Shown here: piece after piece, positions 34,101 to 44,857 of the stretch
Numbering within the stretch: the stretch's first letter is position 1
Layout of the letters: each line of letters begins with the position of its first letter
From: Elephas maximus indicus
Lineage: Eukaryota > Chordata > Mammalia > Proboscidea > Elephantidae
Assembly (NCBI RefSeq): GCF_024166365.1
Contig: NC_064838.1
Coordinates: forward strand, 72,494,001-72,558,000
DNA: 64,000 nucleotides
Direction: 5' to 3'
Position numbers and translations under genes: made by a program
Notes under the pieces: generated by a model
Told to the model about the DNA's origin: nothing
Database searches by the model: none
What the model saw: only the letters and a program-made list of their open reading frames with translations

Positions 34101-35919
34101 AACACTATTGACCGAAGACCAGATGAGTTGTGGAATGACATCCAGGACATCATCCATGAAGAAAGCAAGAGGTCACTGAAAAGACAAGAAAGAAAGAAAA
34201 GACCAAGGCGGATGTCAGAGGAGACTCTGAAACTTGCTCTAAAGAGTCGAGCAGCTAAAGCAAAAGGAAGAATTCATGAAGTAAAAGAACTGAACAGAAG
34301 ATTTCAAAGGTCCTCTCGAGAGGACAAAGTTTTATAATGACATGTGCAAAGAGCTGGAGATGGAAAACCAAAAGGGAAGAACACACTCGGCATTTTCTCA
34401 AGCTGAAAGAACTGAAGAAAAAAATTCAAGTCTCAAGTTGCAATAGTGAAGGATTCCATGGGGGAAAATATTAAATGATGCAGGAAGCATGAAAAGAAGA
34501 TGCAAGGAATACACAGAGTCATTATACCAAAAAGAATTAGTCGATATTCTACCATTTCAAGAGGTTGCATATGATCAGGAACCGATGGTACTGAAGGAAG
34601 AAGTCCAAGCTGCTCTGATGGCATTGGCGAAAAACAAGGATCCAGGAACTCATGGAATATCAGTTGAGATGTTTCAACAAACAGATGCAGCGCTGGAGGT
34701 GCTCGCTTGTCTATGCCAAGAAATATGGAAGACAGCTTCCTGGCCAACTGACTGGAAGAGATCCATACATATGCCTATTCCCAAGAAAGGTGATCCAACC
34801 AAATGTGGAAATTATAGAACAATATCATTAATATCACAGGCAAGCAAAATTCTGCTGAAGGTCATTGAAAAACGGCTGCAGCAGTATATCGACAGGGAAC
34901 TGCCAGAATATCAGGCTGGTTTCAGAAGAGGACGTGGAACCAGGGATATCATTGCTGATGTCAGATGGATCCTGGCTGAAAGCAGAGAATACCAGAAGGA
35001 TGTTTACCTATGTTTTATTGATTATGCAAAGGCATTTGACTATGTGGATCATAACAAACTATGGATAACACTTCTTCTATGAAGAAGAATGGGGCATCAA
35101 GATTGGAGGAAGACTCATCAACAACCTGCGTTATGCAGATGACACAACCTTGCTTGCTGAAAGTGAAGACGACTTGAAGCACTTACTAATGAAAATCAAA
35201 GACCACAGCCTTCAGTATGGATTGCACCTCAACCTAAAAAAATTAAAATCCTCACAAGTGGACCAATGAGCAACATCGTGATAAATGGAGAAAAGATTGA
35301 AGTTGTCAAGGATTTCATTTTACTTGGGTCCACAATCAACAGCCATGGAAGCAGCAGTCAAGAAATCAAAAGGCGCATTGCATTGAGCAAATCTGCTGCA
35401 AAGGACCTCTTCAAAGTGTTGAAGAGCAACGATGTCACCCTGAAGACTAAGGGTTGCCTGACCCAAGCCATGGTATTTTCAACCGCATAATATGCATCTG
35501 AAAGCTGGACAATGAATAAGGAAGACCGAAGAAGAGTTAACGCCTTTGAATTCTGGTGTTGGCGAAGAATATTGAATATACTGTGGACTTCCAAAGGAAC
35601 GAATAAATCTGTCTTAGAAGAAGTACAACCAGAATGCTCCTTAGAAGCAAGGATGGCGAGACTGCGCCTTACACACTTTGGACATGTTGTCAGGAGGGAT
35701 CAGTCCCTGGAGAAGGACATCATGCTTCACAGAGTACAGGGTCAGTGGAAAAGAGGAAGACCCTCAATGAGGTGGATTGACACAGTGGCTGCAACAATGA
35801 GCTCAAGCATAACAACTGTTGTAAGGATTTTGCAGGACTGGGCAGTGTTTCGTTCTGTTGTGCATAGGGTCGCTATGGGTTGGAACCGACTTGATGACAC
35901 CTAACAACAACACAATAAC
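34101..35919 (+). mobile_element. RTE LINE inserted in L1
   Basis: The best-preserved RTE in the window, 5'-truncated, about 1.8 kb. It ends with 'cctaacaacaacacaataac'. The flanks 'aggtttg' at 34,094-34,100 and again just after it ('caggtttg') suggest a short target-site duplication. Coding blocks: 34,098-34,337 (basic region before RT), 34,489-35,082 (RT), 35,266-35,490 and 35,512-35,904 (C-terminal). The endonuclease is missing. Confidence 0.93.
34489..35904 (+). pseudogene. Decayed RTE reverse transcriptase ORF
   Basis: Relic of the RTE polyprotein. The 197-codon block at 34,489-35,082 carries RT motifs: 'KNKDPGTHGISVEMFQQTDA', 'IPKKGDPTKCGNYRTISLIS', 'LPEYQAGFRRGRGTRDIIAD' and 'CFIDYAKAFDYVDHNK'. 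Right after it, near 35,072, sequence seems to have been lost (the segment with the 'GCILSP'-type motif is absent). The catalytic region 'RYADDTTLLAES' follows near 35,127-35,165 in another frame. Two further blocks (35,266-35,490; 35,512-35,904, 'RLTHFGHVVRRDQSLEKDI') complete the C-terminus. Not functional. Confidence 0.9.
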
Positions 35920-36320
35920 AGGTTTGTTAACTTTATTTGTGATTACCTTGATATTTACCCCATCTTTGTAAGTTTAAACCAGTTTTTTGTTTCTTGATAC
36001 CACCTTGACTTCTCCATTTGAAAGTTTTATACCTACACCATTTATTCCCACTTTTATCATTCTGACATCATTTACAGATTTTCCTCTCTGGTTTCCTGTT
36101 GTAAATATTTTAGTTTTGTTTTCTCTTTGAGAATTCATTACCTAAGTTGATATTTGGCTGATGGTTTCTTATTCCATTCTGTGCTTGATCGAGTTCTTTA
36201 TCCCTTCTTTTGACACTTAGGCTACCAGGATTGACAGTTGTATCTGTTTTGCTTAGTTTTTTGGGCATTCGCTGTGGAGGGATGGCATGGTGCTTCTGTC
36301 TCCCATTTTTTGTGGGTTTT

Positions 36321-37259
36321 TTAATTGAAATTTACAATTATTACAAAGTTTTTTTTTTTTTTAACTACATTCACTTTTTCTTTTTGGTCTTAAACTTGCC
36401 CGAGATCAAAATGTAACTCATAAATGAGTATTTTAATGCCAATTTATCTCATCATCTCCTTTTTAAATGACATAATGATTATAGGAAATAAAATTTTCTT
36501 TAGGAAATTTACTATAGAAAAAGCAAAAATTGCTACAAGGTAAGCTCAATAACTTTTGTCTGTTTTGGTCTCTGCTCTCTCCTTATCAATTTTCCAACAG
36601 AACCGTATTTGTATGTAAGTTTTCAACAACGCCTATCATATTCTCTTTCTATAACATAAACTGGTGATATAGCATTGAAGAGAGGAACGTGAAGAAAAGT
36701 GTCGTCATTTGGCTATCCTTAGCAACGATTCTTGCTGATAAGTGATTAATTTAAAAGATGATAACATCTTTTTTTACTTTTTTCTGTTTTTTATTTATTT
36801 TTTCCTGTCAATGATCATTCTCTTTCTTTTGGAGTATACACACTGTATCATATCAGCAAAATTGGCAGAACGAAGGGGAGAGATTGTATTTCTGTTTTCA
36901 ATAATGACTGAAACATATTACAACATATAGTTAATAATACTAAATATGTTAAAAGGATAATTTGGGTTTCTCTGCAATTTATTCTAAGTATACCAAATTA
37001 TGGATAAAAAGACAAAAATAATTTTATTAACTATAGGAACATACTTTTTCAGATGTTTGATGTCTCAAGTCAGAAATATAACCCTGGGTCTTTCTTAATT
37101 TTTTCAAACTATGATATGTAATTCACTCATAATATATTTCAGGACACTGTCATTTAGCCCACCCTTGCCTTTATCACAGGAGTACTCTTCCATGGAGAAA
37201 AAGGAGGCTGAATTGTGTATAACTTTCTTAGCAGCCTCTCTTCTAAATAAAAATAAACT
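36321..37259. other. Unannotated AT-rich sequence
   Basis: No gene or named repeat recognised. The T run at about 36,345-36,361 may mark an old retroposon tail. Confidence 0.35.
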
Positions 37260-37273
37260 TATCTTTTCACATA

Positions 37274-37425
37274 GGAACCCTGGTGATGCAGTGGTTAAGA
37301 ACTACGGTCACAGGCCAAAAAATTGGCTGTTCAAAACCTCTAGGTCCTCCTTGGAAACCCTATGGGGCAGTTGTACTCTATTCTATAGGGTTGCTATGAG
37401 CCAGAAGCAACTCATTGACAACACG
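37274..37425 (+). mobile_element. AfroSINE with perfect 14-bp target-site duplication
   Basis: Plus-strand copy: 'ggaaccctggtgatgcagtg' head, 'ggaaaccctatggggcag' body and 'ttgctatgagccagaagcaa' tail. 'tatcttttcacata' occurs at 37,260-37,273 and 37,426-37,439. Confidence 0.96.
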
Positions 37426-37795
37426 TATCTTTTCACATAAACACATTGTTCCATATGTGAACTCAATAAGAAGTTATTTATTGTAATTCTAAGAGTTCTT
37501 TAAGTAAATTTCAAGGAAATACTGCTTTAAGAGGCTGGAAAAGAAAACATTCCAAAGCTCCCTGGATAAGATGAGGATTTAATAGTACCCAACAATAAAA
37601 TACTTTTAACTTCTCTGGTCATTGAATAAATCCCTCTGAGAATAGCATGAAGAAAGGAAAGATCCAAGGAGAGATAAGTTCAAAATATATAAATGATGTC
37701 ATGACATATATTTTTTTGGAAAGTTAAGCAATTTAAAGAAATAAAAGTAAAAGCATACCAATCAGCTTATACCATCAAACTAAACTCCCTTTATT

Positions 37796-38615
37796 TATTT
37801 ATTTATTTTGTGCTTTAAGTGAAAGTTTACAAATCATGTCAGTCTCTCATACAAAAATTAATGTACACCTTGCTATGTACTCCCAGTTGCTCTCCGCCTA
37901 ATGAGACAGTACACTCCTCTTCACCCTGTATTCCCATGTCCATTCAGCCAGCTTCTGTCCCCCTCTGCCTTCTCATCTCCCCTCCAGACAGGAGCTGCCC
38001 ACGTAGTCTCATGTGCCTACTTGTGCCAAGAAGCTCACTCCTCACCAGTACCATTTTCTATCTTATAGTCTAGTCCAATCCCTGTCTGAAGAGTTGGCTT
38101 TGGGAATGGTTCCAGTCTTGGGTTAACATAAGGTCTGGGGACCATGATCTCCAGGGTCCTTCTAGTCCTAGTCAGACCATTAAGTCTGGTCTTTTTAAGA
38201 GAATGTGAGGTCTGCCTCCCACTGCTCACTTGCTCCCTCAGGGATTCTCTGTCAGGGCAGTCATCCATTGTAGCTGGGCACCATCTAGTTCTTCTGGTCT
38301 CAGGCTGATGTAGTCTCTGATTTAAGTGGCCCTTTCTGTTTCTTGGGCTCATAATTATCTTGTGTCTTTGATGTTCTTCATTCTCCTTTGCTCCAGGTGG
38401 TTCGAGATCAAGTGATGCATCTTAGATGGCTGCTTGCTAGCATTTAAGACCCAAGACACCACTCACCAAAGTGGGATGCAGACAGTGTTCTTAATAGAAT
38501 TTATTATGCCAATTGACCTAGATGTCCCCTGAAACCGTGGTCCCCAGACCCCTGCCCCAGCTACTCTGGCCTTCAAAGCATTTGGTTTATTCAGGAAATT
38601 TCTTTGCTTCTGGCT
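37796..38615 (-). mobile_element. L1 LINE 3' UTR, 5'-truncated insertion
   Basis: Minus-strand L1 3' UTR with a (TTTA)n-like tail at 37,793-37,810, an A-tail signal ('tgtgctttaagtgaaagttt' on the plus strand), and the standard blocks matching 21,320-22,150. Truncated at about 38,615. Flanks 'ctaaactcccttta' (left) and 'ctataatcccttttatt' (right) suggest a decayed target-site duplication. Confidence 0.9.
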
Positions 38616-38736
38616 ATAATCCCTTTTATTATGCAAAATTTTCCTAATATGCACATGGCACTCAGTCTACATTCAAGAAATTACTTATTCTCAGTTCATT
38701 TGGGACAGCTTAAATCCAGTGCCAAACTGCACCATA

Positions 38737-38888
38737 CACCCATTTTCATCAAGTCAATTTCGACTCATAGCAACCCTATAGGACAGAGTAGAACTGCCCA
38801 CAGATTTTCCAGGGAGTCACTGGTAAACCTGAGTTGCTGACCTTTTGGTTAGCAGCCAATTTCTTAACCACAGCACCACAAGGGCTTC
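38737..38888 (-). mobile_element. AfroSINE
   Basis: Minus-strand copy flanked by 'aactgcaccata' (38,725-38,736) and 'aactacaccata' (38,889-38,900). The body has a small deletion near 'gaactgcccacagattttcc'. Confidence 0.94.
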
Positions 38889-39019
38889 AACTACACCATA
38901 GTGGACTTTATTTTGAGGGTGATATCTATTTTTTATTCACTTTTATATCTCCATCCTTATAATATGGATTGAAAAATACATAAATAAAGGAAGGCTTTTT
39001 AATATCTTTGAGTGTCAGA

Positions 39020-39580
39020 AGAGTACTTGAGTTTAATTTTTTTATTTTAAATGTAATATATGCTTAATGCTATAAGAATCAAGTGTCACAGTAGTATAGA
39101 GTGGTGTGAGGCATGTCCTACATTTCCTAACAAATCCTCCGCTTTTACTCCAATCTTCCAGTTAGACAGTATTGAGCATTTATAGTTTGTTTTCCAGATT
39201 TATTTCTATATTGTCTCATAGGACCACACTCACATTCACACACTTGAAGATATTTCTTTCTTTAGACACTAATGCAATTATCCTATGCAAAATATTCTTC
39301 TATTTTCTTTTCATTTCAGTTAACAGTATATGATGGATATCATTCCTTATCAAGTTATTTAGATAGAAATATTCTTTTGTAACAGTTGCATAGAATACAA
39401 CAGTTAACTTGTATATAATTTAGTGATTACATTGTTGATTATGATTGAGAGATTAGGTTACTACCAATTTCACACCCTTGTTTACCATATGACAATACAC
39501 CCTTATGCATCATTCGCATATGCAAAAAACTTATATAGGTGTGAATTTTAAATTTTAATACCCACATCAAATTTTGCTCC
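39020..39580 (-). mobile_element. Old L1M-type fragment (probable)
   Basis: Weak minus-strand similarity to old L1 3' sequence, with 'aacagtatatgatggatatc' and 'attcttttgtaacagttgca' in the expected order. Highly diverged. Confidence 0.35.
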
Positions 39581-39689
39581 TACAATAAGAATGAGCCCTT
39601 GTCTTCACATCTAAGTCAACACAGGGTATTATCAGTCATTTAAAAAATTTTACAAACAGAGAGACAAAATAATATCCCAATTTATTTAA

Positions 39690-39935
39690 TGGTAAAGACA
39701 CTATAGCTTTGCTGTCACAGTACCTGGGTTTTGAGGTTAAACAGATCCAATTTCTCTGCAAACTTGCAAAATTTACTGAACCTTTCTTTATGAGCATCAG
39801 TCTCTTCACCCATAAAATGAGAAGACTAACCGTCCTACCTTAATGTCTATTGTAATTATTAAAGGAGATAGTGTATAAAACAGATTAGCATACTAGTTTG
39901 CATATAATAAGTGATTAATGTATAAATGTTACCTA
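39690..39935 (+). mobile_element. MIR SINE
   Basis: Plus-strand MIR, nearly full length. 'gtcacagtacctgggttttg', 'actgaacctttctttatgag', 'tcacccataaaatgagaaga', 'ttaaaggagatagtgtataa' and the 'taataagtgattaatgtata' end occur in MIR order. Confidence 0.75.
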
Positions 39936-39949
39936 TTTTAAAATTTTCA

Positions 39950-40375
39950 TATTTCCTGATTGAAACAGAGATAAAATATATTTTTAATATTTTCATTTCT
40001 CATCCCTGAATTGCTTATCCATAACTTTTGCTCACTTTCCATTGAGTTTATTATTTTCTCATTTATTTATATTGTGAATATAAACCCGTGGTATGTCTTG
40101 TCTGTTGCATATCCTTATTTTTTAACTTTTCTGCGATGTGGTTCTATAATAAATGATTGTGCAGCCAGCATGAATTCTTAGTGACATATTCTATTTAGAA
40201 AGGTCTTCCCCATATACTTCAAAATCATATAAATATTCATCTATATTTAATACTTCCATGAGTTTGCTTTTTACATTGACATCTTTAATCCATCTAGAAT
40301 TCATTCTTGTTTATGTGAGATATGGATCCAATTTTGTTATTTTCTCAGCAGGTAACCAAATTCCCTAACAACATT
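39950..40375 (-). mobile_element. Old L1M ORF2 fragment
   Basis: Minus-strand old L1: 'ggtcttccccatatacttca', 'atctttaatccatctagaat' and 'gtgagatatggatccaattt' match the post-RT part of ORF2. No open frame. The sequence 40,376-40,690 after it is not recognised. Confidence 0.6.
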
Positions 40376-41049
40376 AGGCTAGAGACAATATGAGCATCAG
40401 TGTCATGTTATCGTCTATTAGACGTGGTTCTGGTCCAGAATTATCATCAATAAGGCCCACATGCAATCTTTCAGCTGGAGATAGGGACCAGTTTATTGAA
40501 ACACAATCTTGGCCTAAGAATTTATCTAACAGCCCAGGGATTATCTTTATCTCCATGAGGAGACAAAAGTATATTATCCTTAAAAACCAACTTTCTTAAT
40601 CTTAACTTTATAATTCATACTACAAACTAGAATGATGCATATAATTTGTAAATATCATCTCACTTTTCAGGTAAAAATAAACAAACTGGATTCTTAGTGC
40701 CCTGAGCAAAAAGTATCTAACACCTTCAAGGCCCTTAAGATTTGACCTTTCAGACTCACTTCATTCCATGTCCCTCACTTTTGTCCTTTTGAGATACTCT
40801 TTATTTGTTGTTTGTTTCTCTAACAATCTGACACTTTCTCTTCTCCTTAAGGACATTCACATGTGTTCTTCTGTCTGCTAGAGGTGGTTCCTCTGGCATC
40901 TCAATTCATTTGTACTTAATTGTACTGTCTTGGAGAAGTCTTCTCTGATTCTCTCAAACTCTTGCATGTTTCCAGAATGTCCTGTGCTTCATCTTTAAAG
41001 CAGTAATAATATTTGAATTTGAATTAATAACCAAGTATCAGCCTTGCTC

Positions 41050-41320
41050 AGGAGTAAGTTACTTTTGAGGTTATTTAAATTTAAATATGAATGAAATAAA
41101 ATAGCAGTTCAGTTCCTCAATCACATCGACCCCTATGGGACAGAGTAGAACTGCCCCATAGAGTTTTCAAGGAGCACCTGGTGGATTCGAACTGCCAACC
41201 CTTTGGTTAGCAGCAGTATCTAAAATGATCAGTAGCCACATGTGTCTAGTGGCTAATATATCAGGCAGCACAGACTATAGAACATCTCCATTATTGTAGA
41301 AAATTGTTTCAGACAAGTGC
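41050..41320 (+). mobile_element. hAT-type non-autonomous DNA transposon, interrupted by AfroSINE
   Basis: Two parts, 41,050-41,125 ('gttatttaaatttaaatatg', 'cagttcagttcctcaatcac') and 41,219-41,320 ('agccacatgtgtctagtggc', 'agaacatctccattattgta'), match a common MER-type hAT element in the right order. Confidence 0.65.
41126..41218 (-). mobile_element. AfroSINE fragment inside a hAT element
   Basis: Minus-strand piece from 'cgacccctatgggacagagt' to 'ggttagcagcag', lacking both the tail and the head. Confidence 0.85.
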
Positions 41321-42793
41321 TGGGGGGTCAGTTATTTCTCCTTTTTGTTCTTAAACTAACCCTGTGCAACCCAGAACCTAGGCCCTGTGCAACATTTGCT
41401 CTAACATCATCAAATCTTTCATTTATTCCTGTTAACACTAGGTATTTTCAGACGTGCACACATACACACAAATACACACACATATACACCCATACTTTCC
41501 TTTAAGGTTTGGTCTAAATATAATAAAATCCTTGAAATCTTCCCTTTGTGTAAAGCCAAGATTAGGTGCTATCTCCTCTTTGCTCTCCCAAAACTTTGTC
41601 CTCTTATTTTTACTCTACTGAAATTATTTGTACATAAACCTGTTTCTATTAAATTACTACCTAACCTGGAAGAAACAAGCCTTGGTTGTTTTATATTTAT
41701 ATCTCTAGTGCCTGGTAAAGGTGACATAATTTATACTCAATAAATATTTTTTAATCAAAGATTTGAAACTCTTGTACTGTCCTCTCATTAGTGAACGTTT
41801 TGGTTTCACCAAAAAAATATATATATATAGTTATTAAGTCAAATATTTATATATACCTCAATATTAACACCTACATCTATATCTATACAGGCAACAATGG
41901 ATCTACAATTAGTTTTCATTTACTAGAATTTCATATGAATAAAATCGTATAATATGTACTCTCTTTTTTTGTTTGTTTTGTGCCATTTCACTCTTCTTTT
42001 TCTTGTTTCCAAAGGTAAAACATTTGTTTACTGATTTGAAATCTGTCTTCCTTTTTAACACAGGCACTTGGAGCTATTAATTTCTCTATAAACGATTCTA
42101 AGGCTGCAATCCATATGTTTTAGCATGCTGTTTTTCACTTCCTTTTATCCAAAAATATTATTTTTATACGCTAGTTGTGATTTATTCTTTGGCTCATTTG
42201 TTATTTAGGAGTGTACTGTTGAATTTACATATATTTGTGATTTTCTTATATTTTCTTCTATTGTTGATTTCTAATTTAATTGTATTTTGGTCAAAGAACA
42301 TATTTTGTATTATTTCAATTATTTTGTATTTATTCAGGTTTGTTTTATAGTCTGGTATATGGTCACTCTGGAGAATGTCCCACGTATACTGCCTAGTTTT
42401 ATATCCATTATTGAAAATGAGTTATTGAAGTCTCTATTATTGTGAAATGTTAGGTGAATATATGTTTATAATTGTTTATTCTGCCCAATAGATCGACACT
42501 TTATAATTATAAAATATTATTTGTATCCTGTAACTTTTTTGTCTTAAAGTCTAATACATCAAATATTATTATAGGCAACCCAGCTCTTTTTTTTTTTTTT
42601 TTGGCTACTGCTCGCATAGAATGTTAGATTCCTAGTGCTGCCATAACAAAATACTACAAAGTAAATGGCTTTGAAGAACAGAATTTATTGTCTTAGTTCT
42701 GAACACTAGAGGCCCAAATTCATTAATGGGTCTATGAGCTCTCTCTCTGTTTGTTTTACGGAAAGGTCCTTCCTGTCTCAGCTTCTTGCAACT

Positions 42794-42964
42794 AAAAAAA
42801 AAAAAAAAAAAAACCTGTTGCCGTTGAGTCAATTCCAACTCATAACAACCCTATGGGATAGAGCGGAACTTTCTTACGGGGTTTTCAAAGAGCGGCTGGT
42901 GGATTCCAACTGCTGACATTTCGGTTAGCAGCTGAACTATTAACTACTGCGCCGTCAGGGCTCC
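42794..42964 (-). mobile_element. AfroSINE inside an LTR
   Basis: Complete minus-strand copy with a 20-base A run at 42,794-42,813 (its T-rich 3' end read on the plus strand), then reversed tail 'ttgccgttgagtcaattcca' and reversed head 'ctgcgccgtcagggctcc'. Confidence 0.93.
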
Positions 42965-43150
42965 TTGTAGCCCTTTGCAATTCTTGGCATGCTTATGGAT
43001 GCTTATAGATGTGTCTGCCTCCATTATCACCTGGCATCTGTCTTACTCTGTGTGTTTCTGTCCATCTCCCTGTCTGTTACCTCCTTTTAAGATACCACTC
43101 AGAATGGAATAGGACTTATCCTACTCTGGTATGGCTTAAGTGACAATATC

Positions 43151-43245
43151 ATCAGCTGCTCTTTGGAAACCCTATGGGGTGGTTCTACTCTGTCCTATAT
43201 GGTCACTATGGGTTATAATCAACAGGATGGCAAAGGTTTTTCTTT
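43151..43245 (+). mobile_element. AfroSINE 3' half inside an LTR
   Basis: Starts in the body ('ctctttggaaaccctatggg') and keeps the tail ('ggtcactatgggttataatc'). The tRNA-like head is absent, so it is 5'-truncated. Confidence 0.85.
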
Positions 43246-43854
43246 TATCATCAAAGAATAGCGCTATTTTCCCAAACAAGGTCACAATTTCCAGGTACAA
43301 TTTTTAGTACTTCAACATATATATTTCGGAGACACTTTCAATCCAGAATATATGGCCTATCTTTTAAATCCTATTTTCAATTTATTTGTGTCTTTTAATC
43401 TAAAGAGTGCCTATAATAGACAGACATATATTTGGGTTATGTTCTCTTTTTAAACTATGTTTCCAATCTCTGCCTTTCAATTGGGTTGTTTCACTGTTTA
43501 AATTTAATTACTGATAAAGTAGGACTTATGTTTTCCTTTTTTTTAATATGCTTATGTCTTTTTTATTAGTCTATTCCTGGATTGCTGGCTTCTTTTGTGT
43601 TAAATTGGTACATCCTAGTGTACCTTTAAATTTATTTATTGTATCTTTTACAGCATATGTTTCAAGTTATTTTCTTAATGATTTCTTGTGGATTACAGTT
43701 AGCATCTTAATGTAAAACCAACTAATTCAGATGAATAATGTCTTAATTTCAATAATGTTCAGTGTATCTTGATCCTGCTCATTCTTTGTAAAAAAATTAT
43801 ACAAATTACATATTTATACATTAAAAGCAAGTATTTTCTCCATTTCATGAAAAG

Positions 43855-44000
43855 TTTTTGTCCATTAAATGATACTACCAAGAAAATGAAAATGTAATCG
43901 ATAGAATGGAAAAAATATTTGGCCATCATTTATCTGATAAGGCTCAAATAATTTTTAAAAAGTATATTGAAAACACAAACTGTGTGAGTGAAAGTTCTCA
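43855..44000 (+). mobile_element. Old L1M ORF2 fragment
   Basis: Plus-strand similarity to the RT-proximal C-terminal part of L1 ('actaccaagaaaatgaaaat', 'tttatctgataaggctcaaa'). Short and diverged. Confidence 0.5.
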
Positions 44001-44158
44001 GGCCCATAAATGTAATCACATGAACTAACACTCTTCTTTCTGCCAAGGAAAAGTAGATGACTAAAAATTGTTGCTTTGAAAGATTGTAAAACAAATTTGA
44101 ACACAAATCAAAACTAAATGATTTCTATTCAGGGCCACATAAATAATAGATACACCAT

Positions 44159-44679
44159 TGTCTTAGTTATCTAGTGCTGCTATAACAGAAATACCACATG
44201 TGGATGGCTTTAACAAATATAAATTTATTCTCTCACAGTCTAGGGGTCTAGAAGTCCTAATTCTGGATGCCAGCTTCAGGGGAGGCTTTCTTTCTCTGTT
44301 GGCTCTGCAGGAAGGTTTTTGTCATCAATTTTCCCCTGGTTGAGGAGCTTCTCAGGTTAGGGACCCCAGGTCCAAAGAATGTGCTCTGTTCTTGGTGGTT
44401 TTTCTTGGTGATATGAGGTCCCCCTGTCACTCTGCTTGCTTCTCTTTTTTATATTTCCAAAGAGACTGAATCAACATACTATCTAATCCTGTAGATTGAG
44501 CCTACCTCATTTACATAACTGTTTCTAATCCTACCTCATTAACATCATAGTGGCAGGATTTACTACACATAGGAAAATCACATCAGATGACAAAATTGTG
44601 GACAATCATTCGCTACTGGCAATCATGGCCTAGCCAAGTTGACACACATTTTGGGGGGGGCACAATTTAATTCGTAACA
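44159..44679 (-). mobile_element. Solo LTR, ERVL/MaLR-like, same family as 63,467-63,978
   Basis: Read on the minus strand it starts 'tgttacgaattaaattgtgc' and ends '...taactaagaca'. It aligns along its length with the LTR at 63,467-63,978 ('tttgtcatctgatgtgattt', 'gttaaagccatccacatgtg', 'tttctgttatagcagcacta'). Flanks 'accat' (44,154-44,158) and 'gccat' (44,680-44,684) fit a 5-bp duplication with one mismatch. No internal retroviral sequence is attached. Confidence 0.8.
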
Positions 44680-44857
44680 GCCATCAATCACGGAACTCTT
44701 AATATTAACACTGCAAGAACTATTAAAGAATAAGTAGGAAAGTGTATTGTGCTGGAAGACTTGTTTAAATGCTATAAGAAATTTAACTTACTGAAAGGAT
44801 AAATTAAGTAAACATGAAAAAGGAATAAAAAATATATTCACTGTTTCTGTCAAGATT

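Larger units (their letters stand above)
29985..36320 (-). mobile_element. L1 LINE, decayed, lacking ORF1, with nested RTE
   Basis: Minus-strand L1 of an older subfamily. ORF2 relics run from about 30,003 to 33,930, with an AfroSINE at 33,519-33,673. The inter-ORF region starts near 33,930, is split by an RTE (34,101-35,919), and resumes at 35,920-36,145. At about 36,150 the sequence jumps straight into L1 5' UTR sequence (36,155-36,310), the reverse complement of 59,708-59,850. ORF1 and most of the 5' UTR are therefore absent. The 3' UTR is also truncated at the left. Confidence 0.88.
40700..41760 (+). mobile_element. L2 LINE, interrupted
   Basis: Plus-strand L2 in two parts: about 40,700-41,000 ('ggagaagtcttctctgattc') and about 41,510-41,760 ('ctctagtgcctggtaaaggt', 'ctcaataaatattttttaat', the classic L2 end). 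A DNA transposon and an AfroSINE lie between the parts, and a CA-rich stretch lies at 41,455-41,490. Confidence 0.6.
42622..43344 (-). mobile_element. ERVL/MaLR-like LTR with two AfroSINE insertions
   Basis: On the minus strand it begins 'tggattgaaagtgtctccg' and ends '...gccataacaaaatactac' on the plus-strand left side ('ctagtgctgccataacaaaa'), the terminal pattern also seen in the LTRs at 44,159 and 63,467. It carries an AfroSINE at 42,794-42,964 and another at 43,151-43,245. Exact ends uncertain. Confidence 0.6.
41990..43720 (-). mobile_element. Old L1M ORF2 (endonuclease region), split by an LTR
   Basis: Minus-strand old L1: 'ttgtattttggtcaaagaac', 'agaatgtcccacgtatactg', 'tgttgatttctaatttaatt' and 'gcctataatagacagacata' correspond to the endonuclease region and its upstream part. 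The match breaks at about 42,621 and resumes at 43,345 around the LTR insertion. Non-coding. Confidence 0.7.

Noticed and set aside
37819-38352. Open frames of 84 and 105 codons on opposite strands
   Set aside because: Both lie in an L1 3' UTR copy. Similar frames recur at 21,391-21,888, so they follow the repeat.
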